From the NCBI GenBank assembly GCA_041689775.1, contig JBDNFP010000360.1, forward strand, positions 1 to 13,251: a DNA stretch of 13,251 nt, written 5' to 3'. Under the pieces are notes generated by a model. It was not told the DNA's origin. It saw nothing but the letters and a program-made list of their open reading frames with translations, and searched no databases. The translations under genes were made by a program, and so were the position numbers. This DNA is from JBDNFP01 sp041689775. GTDB lineage: Bacteria; Bacteroidota; Bacteroidia; Cytophagales; Spirosomataceae. Of this stretch, positions 6,805-13,251 are shown piece after piece. Numbering within the stretch: position 1 is the stretch's first letter; every line of letters begins with the position of its first letter.

Positions 6805-6959
6805 TAAGTATTTGATATATAGAATATTAGCTATTTTTTTAGCCAAATTAATAGCACAAACTAATTCTGCGTTAAGTAGTTGATAGATTATAGTAAGTAT
6901 TTGATATAGACAATATTAGCCATTGATTTAACTAAATTAATAATACAAACTAATCATGC
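6805..6959. repeat. Diverged 66-bp direct repeat pair downstream of trpB
   Basis: The segments 6805-6870 and 6894-6959 align without gaps, with 11 mismatches over 66 positions (about 83% identity) and a period of 89 bp. Both begin TAAGTATTTGATATA and end near ACAAACTAAT. The 23-base spacer itself begins TTAAGTAGTTGATAG, so it may be the start of a third, truncated copy. The region is very AT-rich and carries no gene. It looks like an old tandem duplication. Confidence 0.75.
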
Positions 6960-6976
6960 CTTAGTACTTAAGAAAA

Positions 6977-8176
6977 TCAATTAATGTACTTCATGTAGGT
7001 ATCTAGGTCCTTGTCACCACGACCAGACAAGTTTACTACAACGACGTCGTTCTTTCCTGCACCAATCCTACCGAGTGCAGCTAACGCGTGAGATGTTTCG
7101 AGCGCAGGAATAATTCCTTCGATCTGGGCTAGTTCAAAAGCGGACTGCATAGCTTCCTCGTCAGTCGCTGATAAGAAAGTCGCGCGACCAGTTTCGAACA
7201 AATGGGCGTGTACCGGGCCAATGCCTGGGTAGTCCAATCCGGCAGAAATTGAATAGGGCTCCACTACCTGACCGTCTTTGGTTTGCATCAGAATTGTACG
7301 GCTTCCGTGAAGTACACCTGGCTTTCCTAGGGCTGTAGTAGCGGCCGAATGTCCGGAGTTTACTCCCCTACCCGCAGCTTCAACGGCGATGAGTTGAACA
7401 CTGGGCTCGTCGAGATAATGGTAAAATGCACCGGCAGCATTACTACCGCCACCTACGCAGGCTACCACAAAATCAGGGTTCGGGCGTCCGATCTGCTCCT
7501 GAAGCTGAGTTTTAATTTCGGCTGAAATGACCGATTGAAAACGAGCAACTAAATCAGGGTATGGGTGTGGCCCTACTACTGAACCAATAATGTAATGCGT
7601 ATCAACGGGATTATTAATCCAGTGACGCATGGCCTCGTTAGTCGCATCTTTAAGGGTTTTTGATCCACTCTTGGCCGGACGAACTTCCGCGCCGAGCATC
7701 TTCATACGTGCCACATTAGGAGCTTGACGTTCGATGTCCAACTCACCCATGTACACGATACACTCAACCCCCATCAGTGCACAAACAGTGGCCGTAGCTA
7801 CTCCGTGTTGGCCGGCGCCAGTCTCAGCTACGATGCGTTGTTTGCCGAGTCGTTGAGCCAACAGGATTTGCCCAATGGTATTATTCACCTTGTGCGCTCC
7901 GGTATGACACAAATCTTCGCGTTTCAGATAGATGGTCGTTCCGACTTTTTCGGATAAACGTTTAGCCAGGTACAAAGGGGTAGGCCGGCCTACGTAGCTA
8001 TGTAACAGTTCATGGAACTCAGCTTGAAAGTCGGGTCGAGCAATGATGTCCAGGTAGGTATTTCGTAGCTCTTCAACATTTGGATAGAGCATTTCTGGAA
8101 TGAAGGCTCCTCCAAATTTACCATAGTACCCATTTGGATCTACATGGTAAGATACTTGCTTCTCTATTGTTTCCAT
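6977..8176 (-). CDS. trpB: Tryptophan synthase beta subunit
   Basis: TrpB is the PLP enzyme that condenses indole with serine to give tryptophan. At 399 residues it is full length. The PLP lysine is Lys96 in HTGAHKVNNT. The catalytic glutamate is Glu118 in AETGAGQHG. The PLP phosphate loop is VGGGSNA at 241-247, and the pyridine-nitrogen serine is Ser384 in NLSGRGDKD. The N-terminal GKFGGAFIPEML and these signatures indicate the classical TrpB1 type that pairs with TrpA, rather than the stand-alone TrpB2. The ATG lies one base after the trpF stop (TAATATG), so the two are tightly coupled. TrpA is not the next gene: an AT-rich spacer and two small genes intervene. Confidence 0.98.
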   Translation of the reverse strand: METIEKQVSYHVDPNGYYGKFGGAFIPEMLYPNVEELRNTYLDIIARPDFQAEFHELLHSYVGRPTPLYLAKRLSEKVGTTIYLKREDLCHTGAHKVNNTIGQILLAQRLGKQRIVAETGAGQHGVATATVCALMGVECIVYMGELDIERQAPNVARMKMLGAEVRPAKSGSKTLKDATNEAMRHWINNPVDTHYIIGSVVGPHPYPDLVARFQSVISAEIKTQLQEQIGRPNPDFVVACVGGGSNAAGAFYHYLDEPSVQLIAVEAAGRGVNSGHSAATTALGKPGVLHGSRTILMQTKDGQVVEPYSISAGLDYPGIGPVHAHLFETGRATFLSATDEEAMQSAFELAQIEGIIPALETSHALAALGRIGAGKNDVVVVNLSGRGDKDLDTYMKYIN

Positions 8177-8177
8177 A

Positions 8178-8828
8178 TTAAATTTCTATTGCTTCCTCTT
8201 CCTTAACACGAATCCTTTCAACAAGTTTTTGAATTAGACTTACATCTTTAAGACCGGGTTCAATTTCAAATTGGCTATTAATATCAATACCGTAAACGGG
8301 TATCGTAACAGTCAGATCCATTAACTCATCAATATTTTGCAGGCTAATCCCGCCACTCAATAGAAATGGTACTTGTTGATCATATTTTTGTAAAATATTC
8401 CAATCAAATGCGACTCCGTTTCCACCGGGTTGAGTGCCCTTTGTATCAAACAAAAATAGATCACAAAAAGGTTTGTAATTATTTAACATTGCAAAATTAA
8501 ACGAGTCATTTACCGAAAAGGCTTTGATTACATTAAGGCCCTTTTGGCGGAGAATCCGACAAAAATCGGGTAGCTCGTTCCCGTGCAGCTGAACGTACTG
8601 CAGATCATACTGCTTGGCAGTATTAACAATATAGTCGGGACTTGCGTTAACAAAAACTCCAACTTTCTTGATAGAAGCCGGGATTTGCTTTATTTCTCTC
8701 TCATCTAGTTTCTCACCCACGAAGCGTGGAGACTTATCATAAAATATGAACCCAATAAAATCAGGTTTTAAAGTGACCAACGCTTGAATGTTGGACGAGT
8801 CGCGCATTCCGCATACTTTCAATTTCAT
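8178..8828 (-). CDS. trpF: Phosphoribosylanthranilate isomerase
   Basis: TrpF performs the Amadori rearrangement of N-(5'-phosphoribosyl)anthranilate to CdRP. The 216-residue barrel has the general base Cys6 in KVCGMRD and the general acid Asp128 in LFDTKGTQPGGNG. The phosphate-binding LLSGGIS is at 156-162, and GIDINSQFEIEPGLKD is near 180-195. The C-terminal extension is short and Glu-rich (KEEEAIEI). The start overlaps the trpC stop by 4 bp (ATGA), and one base separates its stop from trpB. It is a separate gene here, not fused to trpC as in enterobacteria. Confidence 0.97.
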   Translation of the reverse strand: MKLKVCGMRDSSNIQALVTLKPDFIGFIFYDKSPRFVGEKLDEREIKQIPASIKKVGVFVNASPDYIVNTAKQYDLQYVQLHGNELPDFCRILRQKGLNVIKAFSVNDSFNFAMLNNYKPFCDLFLFDTKGTQPGGNGVAFDWNILQKYDQQVPFLLSGGISLQNIDELMDLTVTIPVYGIDINSQFEIEPGLKDVSLIQKLVERIRVKEEEAIEI

Positions 8829-9643
8829 ATGATTTGGGGTTTATGGTTGGAAATACGGTGAATTGCAGCTTGGAGCTCAGCTAGAGATGCAGCAGGGTCA
8901 GTGGCTTTCATGAAGGTTTCTCCGATGAGAAACCCTTGGTATCCTTGTTCAAATAACCGGACTATCGTTTCAGCATCTTTAAGTCCACTTTCTGAAATAC
9001 GCACGAAGCTATCCGGGATCAGGTCCAGGAGCTCAACAGATGTTTCGACGGAAGTAGAAAATGTTTTCAGGTTTCTGTTGTTTACCCCGACCATATCAAT
9101 GTGTTCGCACAGTGATCGGTTCAATTCTTCGCGGTCGTGAACTTCAAGTAGTACTTCAAGTCCGAGATTATGGGCACTTTTGGCAAGGGACTTAACTTCC
9201 TTGGGAGAAAGGCAGGCGGCAATCAATAAGATGACATCCGCACCCATCGCTTTGGCTTCAAAAAGTTGGTATTCATCTACCATGAAGTCTTTGCGTAGCA
9301 TAGGAGTGGTAGGGTTTGCGGCCCGGGCCTTACCGAAATCTTCGAATGATCCTCCAAAAAATGAGATATCTGTCAGGATAGATAAACCCAAAGCTCCGGC
9401 GGCGCTGTACCCAGCTGTTACGGTTTCCGGTTGAACTTGATCATTGATAATTCCTTTGGAGGGAGATTGGCGCTTAAATTCAGAAATGATTCCGGGTGAG
9501 GTACTAGCCCGGAGAGAATTTTTCAGGGACAGGGTATCCTTTGAAAATAATTTTTCCTTTTCCAGTTCTTGCCGACTTTTGATCGCCTTGGCAGTAGCTA
9601 TTTCGGTGCGTTTGTGAGCTACTATCTTATCTAAGATATTCAT
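8825..9643 (-). CDS. trpC: Indole-3-glycerol-phosphate synthase
   Basis: TrpC closes the indole ring by decarboxylating CdRP to indole-3-glycerol phosphate. It is a monofunctional 272-residue barrel. Catalytic positions are visible: Glu55 and Lys57 in SEFKRQSPSKG, Lys118 in MLRKDFMVDEYQ, Glu167 in LLEVHDREEL, Asn188 in GVNNRNL, and Ser219 in SESG. The phosphate site GFLIGETFMK is at 237-246. The ATG at 9643 gives MNILDKIVAHKR, a canonical family start. It begins 19 bp after trpD and overlaps trpF by 4 bp. Confidence 0.98.
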   Translation of the reverse strand: MNILDKIVAHKRTEIATAKAIKSRQELEKEKLFSKDTLSLKNSLRASTSPGIISEFKRQSPSKGIINDQVQPETVTAGYSAAGALGLSILTDISFFGGSFEDFGKARAANPTTPMLRKDFMVDEYQLFEAKAMGADVILLIAACLSPKEVKSLAKSAHNLGLEVLLEVHDREELNRSLCEHIDMVGVNNRNLKTFSTSVETSVELLDLIPDSFVRISESGLKDAETIVRLFEQGYQGFLIGETFMKATDPAASLAELQAAIHRISNHKPQII

Positions 9644-9662
9644 GTACTTCTTCTATGATGGA

Positions 9663-10652
9663 TTAAGCTGCCACTAATTTTTTAAATGCATCCAATGCTT
9701 TTTTACTTTCAACGGACTCCTTTGCTATAGCCACCGCTTCGTGGAGAGCTAAGGTAGGATCGATGGTATACAGAGCGAGCGCAGCGTTAGCAATAACGGC
9801 TTGCTTCTGAACCAGCGTAGATTCATCGTTCAATACGTTCATGAAAATCTGGGCGGCTTCGGCTATGGTTCCACCACCTGAGAGCGATTCGGGGCGAACA
9901 ATATCAAGCCCCAAGTGAGAGGGAGAAAGGACATGCTCAGAATGAGCAGTAATTATTTTGAAAGGACCTGTTAGAGACACTTCATCGTAACCATCTAGGG
10001 CATGAACTACTAAAAATTGTTTTTCTGTCTGTTGGTAAAGATAAGCATAAAGTCTTGCTAATTCAAGGCTAAAAACACCCACAAGCTGCTTTTTGGGAAA
10101 GGCAGGATTAACCATTGGACCCAACATATTAAAAAATGTTTTTACCCCCAGTTCTCTACGAACAGGTGCTACATTTTTCATGGCGGGGTGGAAAAGAGGA
10201 GCGTGTAAAAAGCATACTCCGGCTTGCTCAATCTTCTGTTCCAGAAACGTTTGCTCATTACTGAATTGAACTCCGAGGTATTCCAGAACTGTTGAGGAAC
10301 CGCACAGAGAAGATACTCCGTGGTTTCCGTGCTTGGCTACCCGTTGTCCGGCTCCGGCTACCACAAAACAGGAGAGTGTTGAAATATTGAAAGTGTCTTT
10401 TCCGTCGCCACCGGTTCCACAAACATCCATGGGGTCGTAAGCGTCTAGGTTAACGGGAAGACATAGTTCAAGCATCGCATCACGAAACCCCTCTAGTTCC
10501 GCTACGGTAACACTCCGCATGGCATAGATCGTCAGAAAGGCGGCAATTTGTGACGTGTTATAGTCTCCCTTGGCAATACCGGTGAGTACCTCTTTGGCTA
10601 GTTCCTTGGATAAGGCTTTGTATTCAAATAAGTGATTAAGTATTTTTTTCAT
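9663..10652 (-). CDS. trpD: Anthranilate phosphoribosyltransferase
   Basis: TrpD transfers the phosphoribosyl group of PRPP to anthranilate. Its 329 residues match the usual monofunctional length of about 330-345. The PRPP-binding glycine loop DVCGTGGDGKDTFNIST is at 76-92 and KHGNHGVSS at 107-115. The anthranilate-binding region RRELGVKTFFNMLGPMVNP is at 165-183, and the metal-binding Asp-Glu is in GYDEVS at 221-226. The N-terminal helical region (residues 1-65) is typical. It is not fused to trpG. Spacing is 54 bp from trpG and 19 bp to trpC. Confidence 0.98.
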   Translation of the reverse strand: MKKILNHLFEYKALSKELAKEVLTGIAKGDYNTSQIAAFLTIYAMRSVTVAELEGFRDAMLELCLPVNLDAYDPMDVCGTGGDGKDTFNISTLSCFVVAGAGQRVAKHGNHGVSSLCGSSTVLEYLGVQFSNEQTFLEQKIEQAGVCFLHAPLFHPAMKNVAPVRRELGVKTFFNMLGPMVNPAFPKKQLVGVFSLELARLYAYLYQQTEKQFLVVHALDGYDEVSLTGPFKIITAHSEHVLSPSHLGLDIVRPESLSGGGTIAEAAQIFMNVLNDESTLVQKQAVIANAALALYTIDPTLALHEAVAIAKESVESKKALDAFKKLVAA

Positions 10653-10706
10653 GAATGAATTACAGGAACAGATGAAGATAACTTTTTGTAGAATGTGAAG
10701 GTTACG

Positions 10707-11273
10707 TCAGGCGTCTAACCAATTTTGGAGCATTTTCTTCCCATGATCGGTTAATACTGATTCAGGGTGGAATTGTAGACCCCGAACATCATACTGTTTG
10801 TGGGTCAGACCCATAACCCTACCCAGGTTATCTACGGCCGTGATGGTCATGGTATCGGGTACGGTCTCAGGAATAACCGTCCAAGAATGATAGCGCCCCA
10901 CCTGGATTTCTTGAGGCAATCCTTTAAATATCCGCTCAGACAGATCAGTTACGATCGCCTTATCGCTGATACCGTGCAGTACATCCGACATATTTTCAAG
11001 TGTAGCACCAAATACCTCCCCTATGGCTTGATGGCCAAGGCAAATACCCAGAATACTTTTAGTAGAAGCGTACTCCCGCACCAAGTCAAGCATAATACCC
11101 GCCTCAGAGGGAATACCCGGACCAGGGGAGAGTAAGATTTTATCATAGTCAGCCACGGCTTCGAGGCTGATTTTATCGTTTCGGTATACATCTACCTGGT
11201 CATGAAGTTCGCGGAGAATATAAACCAGGTTATAAGTGAAAGAATCGTAATTATCAAGAACCAGAATTTTCAT
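10707..11273 (-). CDS. trpG: Anthranilate synthase component II (glutamine amidotransferase)
   Basis: TrpG releases ammonia from glutamine for TrpE. It is a class I amidotransferase of 188 residues with an intact triad: Cys78 in GICLGHQ, and His169 and Glu171 in QFHPES. The oxyanion-region motif LLSPGPG is at 47-53 and GRYHSW at 126-131. The start MKILVLDNYDSFTYNLV is canonical. In many bacteria the same subunit also serves PabB; its place directly after trpE makes anthranilate synthesis the main role here. It lies 53 bp downstream of trpE. Confidence 0.97.
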   Translation of the reverse strand: MKILVLDNYDSFTYNLVYILRELHDQVDVYRNDKISLEAVADYDKILLSPGPGIPSEAGIMLDLVREYASTKSILGICLGHQAIGEVFGATLENMSDVLHGISDKAIVTDLSERIFKGLPQEIQVGRYHSWTVIPETVPDTMTITAVDNLGRVMGLTHKQYDVRGLQFHPESVLTDHGKKMLQNWLDA

Positions 11274-11326
11274 GGTAGGTAAAAGAAAAATGTAATAATT
11301 GGTGGTAAAATCTGATTAATAAATAA

Positions 11327-12739
11327 TTAGATCGTTTCAGCTACTTCGATTGCTTTACGAAGGGCGGCTAATTTATTATTGACCTCATTGAGCTCACTTT
11401 CTACGTCCGATTTGGCAACGACTCCCATACCAGCGCGGTAAAAAAGTGTATTATCCTTGCTGAGGAAAGTACGGATAGCAATGGCGTGGTTGAAGTCACC
11501 GTTGAAATCCATAAACCCAATAGCTCCCCCGTAAATACTCCGATTACTAGTTTCGAGGGAATCGATAATTGTCATAGCCATATGTTTGGGAGCGCCGGAA
11601 AGTGTGCCAGCCGGGAAGGTATCTGCTACGAGTTGAAGCGGGTTAGTTCCTTCCTTCATCGTACCTTCTACCTTGGAGACGAGGTGAATTACGTGGGAAT
11701 AGAACTGCACTTCCTTATAGGTCACTACTTTTACATCGGTACAGCTTCGGCTCAGATCATTGCGGGCTAAGTCTACCAGCATCACGTGCTCGGCTGTTTC
11801 TTTGGGGTCGTTGAGAAGTTGTTGAGCTGCTTCTGCATCGGCGCGATCGTCGCCGGTACGCTTAAATGTTCCCGCGATAGGATGTATTTCAGCTTGGCCG
11901 TCTTTAATAAAAATCTGCTTCTCGGGCGACGAGCCGAATATTTTATAGCTACCGTAATCAAAATAAAATAAGTAGGGAGAAGGATTGATCGATCTCAGTG
12001 CTCGGTACACATTAAACTCGTCACCTTGAAAGTTTCTACTAAACCGACGGGAAGGGACAATTTGAAAAACATCTCCCCGGTGGCAATGATCGATGCAAGT
12101 TCTGATGATTCCGCGCATCTCATCATCTGTGATATTGGAGGCCTCTTCGGTTGTTGCTTTAAAGTCATAGGTGGGGAAATTTCGATTTTTAATCTGAATC
12201 TCTATTTGTTCCAGCCCCCCCTCAGGGTTGTCACCATTGTAGCTATGTTCAAAAATGTATAGTTCATCCTTGAAGTGATTAATTGCGATGACATAGCGGT
12301 ATACCTGATAGAGGATTTGATCAATGGCCGTTTCAGCTGACGCAGGTTGGATCGTTATATCTTCGAAATACGCAACTGAATCATACGTAATATGCCCAAA
12401 AAGGCCATTCGTGATAAAAGAAAAAGAGCTAGGCTCTGCGCTAAACCGCTGGGCGAATTGTTTCAGCACAGTGATTGCTTCTTTTGGTGAAGAAAGCACA
12501 ATTACTTCTTTCTCACTACCGGGAAACTGCTGCTCTACTACTCCATCATTGAGGGTGAAGGATGCTACTGGATCACAACAGATATAGGAGAATGAGTCTT
12601 CATTACCATGGTAGTCGGAGCTTTCCAGGAGAAGAGTATTCACAAATCGATCACGTAGTTTTAAGTAGATCGAAACGGGCGTCAGTGTATCAGCAAGTAG
12701 TTTTTTGTGACGCGTAGTAATGTGGTAAACGGTTGACAT
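11327..12739 (-). CDS. trpE: Anthranilate synthase component I
   Basis: TrpE converts chorismate plus ammonia to anthranilate and is the committed step. The protein has 470 residues. The N-terminal region carries LLLESS (36-41), the family's tryptophan-binding feedback motif, and NPSPYLFYF (252-260), which also lines that site. The chorismate-binding domain shows VPSRRFS, FGSSPEKQ, HPIAGTFKRT (286-295), VDLARNDLSR (322-331), FPAGTLSGAPK (375-385) and GGAIGF. The LLLESS and NPSPY motifs plus the adjacent trpG favour TrpE over PabB. The ATG at 12739 follows an A/T-rich leader with no clear Shine-Dalgarno. The gene lies 32 bp after the U-tract of the upstream attenuator terminator. Confidence 0.98.
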   Translation of the reverse strand: MSTVYHITTRHKKLLADTLTPVSIYLKLRDRFVNTLLLESSDYHGNEDSFSYICCDPVASFTLNDGVVEQQFPGSEKEVIVLSSPKEAITVLKQFAQRFSAEPSSFSFITNGLFGHITYDSVAYFEDITIQPASAETAIDQILYQVYRYVIAINHFKDELYIFEHSYNGDNPEGGLEQIEIQIKNRNFPTYDFKATTEEASNITDDEMRGIIRTCIDHCHRGDVFQIVPSRRFSRNFQGDEFNVYRALRSINPSPYLFYFDYGSYKIFGSSPEKQIFIKDGQAEIHPIAGTFKRTGDDRADAEAAQQLLNDPKETAEHVMLVDLARNDLSRSCTDVKVVTYKEVQFYSHVIHLVSKVEGTMKEGTNPLQLVADTFPAGTLSGAPKHMAMTIIDSLETSNRSIYGGAIGFMDFNGDFNHAIAIRTFLSKDNTLFYRAGMGVVAKSDVESELNEVNNKLAALRKAIEVAETI

Positions 12740-12771
12740 ATTTAGTAAGCGGGTTGGAATGAATTGGATAT

Positions 12772-12814
12772 AAAAAAAGCGGCTCGCCGTTCTGATGAAC
12801 AGCGAGCCGCTTTT
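12772..12814 (-). terminator. Attenuator terminator hairpin before trpE
   Basis: AAAAGCGGCTCGC (12775-12787) and GCGAGCCGCTTTT (12802-12814) form a 13-bp stem. A single C-A mismatch and a GTTC/GAAC extension follow, closing a TGAT loop. On the minus strand seven U residues follow (12778-12772). It is a textbook intrinsic terminator placed inside the operon's own leader, 32 bp upstream of the trpE start. Confidence 0.93.
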
Positions 12815-12851
12815 ACGTTTTATTTATCCTTAATCACGCATGTAGGCTTAC

Positions 12852-12911
12852 TCATTCATCTTGGAAAGAAGAACGCCACCACCATGCAGTATTTAAGGAA
12901 TTATTTATCAT
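12852..12911 (-). CDS. trpL: trp leader peptide with Trp-Trp-Trp
   Basis: A 20-codon frame starts at ATG 12911 and reads MINNSLNTAWWWRSSFQDE before TGA at 12854-12852. Residues 10-12 are three consecutive Trp codons (12884-12876). Trp is the rarest amino acid in most proteomes, so three in a row in a 19-residue frame upstream of trpE and before a terminator is the hallmark of a leader peptide. It works as a sensor of charged tRNA-Trp during translation, and the peptide itself probably has no role. No good Shine-Dalgarno is seen, which is normal for this phylum. The distance from Trp codons to stop is 21 bases, enough to place a stalled and a terminating ribosome differently on the pairing segments. 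Confidence 0.87.
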   Translation of the reverse strand: MINNSLNTAWWWRSSFQDE

Positions 12912-12946
12912 TTATTCTAATGGTATTTGCCTTATAATTTATAGAT

Positions 12947-12969
12947 AGGGTATTGCGTTGCTATACCCT
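12947..12969 (-). promoter_or_regulatory. Hairpin at the 5' end of the trp leader
   Basis: AGGGTAT (12947-12953) and ATACCCT (12963-12969) form a 7-bp stem around a 9-base loop, a few bases downstream of the predicted transcription start. It could protect the 5' end of the mRNA, or act at the DNA level as an operator half-site pair. Neither is shown. Confidence 0.45.
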
Positions 12970-12980
12970 CATCTCTACCA

Positions 12981-13013
12981 CAAAGATAGGACATTGAAAA
13001 TAAGAGTACCAAA
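12981..13013 (-). promoter_or_regulatory. Bacteroidota-type promoter of the trp operon
   Basis: On the minus strand TTTG (13013-13010) is followed by 21 bases and TATCTTTG (12988-12981). This matches the phylum's -33 TTTG and -7 TAnnTTTG elements exactly. The start point would be near 12975, about 64 bases before the leader peptide ATG. The same -7 octamer and spacer length occur upstream of ybeY. Confidence 0.78.
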
Positions 13014-13221
13014 TAAAACAAGAAAAAATAGATTGATAAGGGTCTTTTTTGATCTGATTCCAACGCAAAGAACTGTCCCAAGCGTAATACTTTGAGACTA
13101 TTCAGGGATTTACTATTGTGGCGGCTACCTACTTTACTGGGTTTGGAAGCCAGTGGGTGGCGCGGTCGGAGTTTTGGGGGGAGCGGTATTATTTTGTTTT
13201 TTTATGTAGTGATTTACACGC
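13014..13221. other. Intergenic DNA upstream of the trp promoter, no gene recognised
   Basis: I find no credible gene here. A plus-strand frame without an ATG runs open from about 13087 to the right edge, and a minus-strand frame ends at TAA near 13137; both cross the hairpin at the window edge and look like chance. The stretch mixes T-rich blocks with a GC-rich patch around 13155-13195. No clear operator repeat was seen. Confidence 0.6.
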
Positions 13222-13251
13222 AAAAACGGGCCCTCTGTTGCACAGGGGCCC
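13222..13251 (-). terminator. Intrinsic-terminator-like hairpin at the right edge
   Basis: GGGCCC (13228-13233) plus CTG (13235-13237) pairs with CAG (13243-13245) and GGGCCC (13246-13251), with one bulged T and a 5-base loop. On the minus strand it is followed by CGUUUUU (13227-13222 carries the U run). It probably ends a minus-strand gene lying to the right of the window, insulating it from the trp operon. The stem may extend beyond the edge. Confidence 0.65.

Larger units (their letters stand above)
12740..12975 (-). promoter_or_regulatory. trp operon leader with ribosome-mediated attenuator
   Basis: This is the transcribed leader between the predicted start (near 12975) and trpE. In order it holds a 5' hairpin, a short reading frame with three Trp codons, an alternative-pairing segment, and a terminator hairpin with a U-tract. 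The segment GATGAATG (12860-12853) can pair with TGTTCATC (12801-12794), including two G-U pairs. The nearby AGCC (12848-12845) can pair with GGCT (12808-12805), nested with the first helix. That antiterminator would destroy the terminator stem. It overlaps the leader stop codon, so a ribosome reaching the stop would block it, while one stalled at the Trp codons would leave it free. Upstream GTGGC (12879-12875) could alternatively pair with GCCTAC (12847-12842) around a bulged U. The pairings are drawn by eye; no energies were calculated. Confidence 0.82.

Noticed and set aside
12856..12885. Overlapping short frame MVVAFFFPR in the trp leader, with three Phe codons
   Set aside because: It is a different frame of the same bases that encode the Trp run. 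The WWW frame has an upstream ATG, fits the tryptophan operon and is placed correctly relative to the antiterminator; the Phe run is a by-product.
13087..13251. Plus-strand open frame running off the right edge
   Set aside because: It has no ATG start and crosses a terminator-like hairpin; the composition is not gene-like.
1..13251. tRNA, rRNA, CRISPR array, insertion sequence or phage gene
   Set aside because: None of their signatures was seen; the only repeats are the ones listed.

Overview
The window looks like a chromosomal segment from a member of the Bacteroidota, probably a Cytophagales-type environmental bacterium. Three things suggest this: promoters of the phylum-specific TTG/TTTG...TAnnTTTG type, start codons with A/T-rich rather than Shine-Dalgarno leaders, and the DUF4175-like gene followed by ybeY and mnmG. 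The lineage below phylum is inferred. Every recognisable gene lies on the minus strand, so transcription runs from high to low coordinates.

Right part (about 13013 down to 5237): a complete tryptophan operon. It begins with a promoter near 12981-13013 and a transcribed leader. The leader encodes a 19-residue peptide with three consecutive Trp codons (12852-12911), followed by a strong intrinsic terminator (12772-12814). I read this as a ribosome-mediated attenuator that was not among the long ORFs. The structural genes follow in the order trpE, trpG, trpD, trpC, trpF, trpB. After trpB there is an AT-rich spacer with a diverged 66-bp direct repeat, a 66-residue unknown protein ending in CxxC, and a Dabb-domain putative lipoprotein that overlaps trpA by 4 bp. 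trpA ends the operon and is followed by a 12-bp perfect inverted repeat. All catalytic residues I can check in the Trp enzymes are present, so the pathway from chorismate to tryptophan looks complete and functional. TrpE also keeps the LLLESS feedback motif, so the operon seems to be controlled both by attenuation and by end-product inhibition.

Middle (5128-1784): one very large membrane-anchored, coiled-coil protein of the DUF4175 type. It is probably a single-gene unit, closed by a bidirectional-looking terminator at 1726-1763.

Left part (1725-1): a second Bacteroidota-type promoter drives ybeY (16S rRNA maturation endonuclease) and then mnmG (tRNA wobble-uridine modification), which runs off the left edge after 358 codons. 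The 87-bp gap between ybeY and mnmG contains a palindrome very close to the ParB-binding parS sequence.

The right-most 230 bases hold no convincing gene, only an intrinsic-terminator-like hairpin at the extreme edge, probably closing a minus-strand gene outside the window. I saw no tRNA, rRNA, CRISPR array, transposase or phage gene. The region reads as core housekeeping chromosome. Its most notable parts are the trp leader, the two extra genes placed between trpB and trpA, and the parS-like site.
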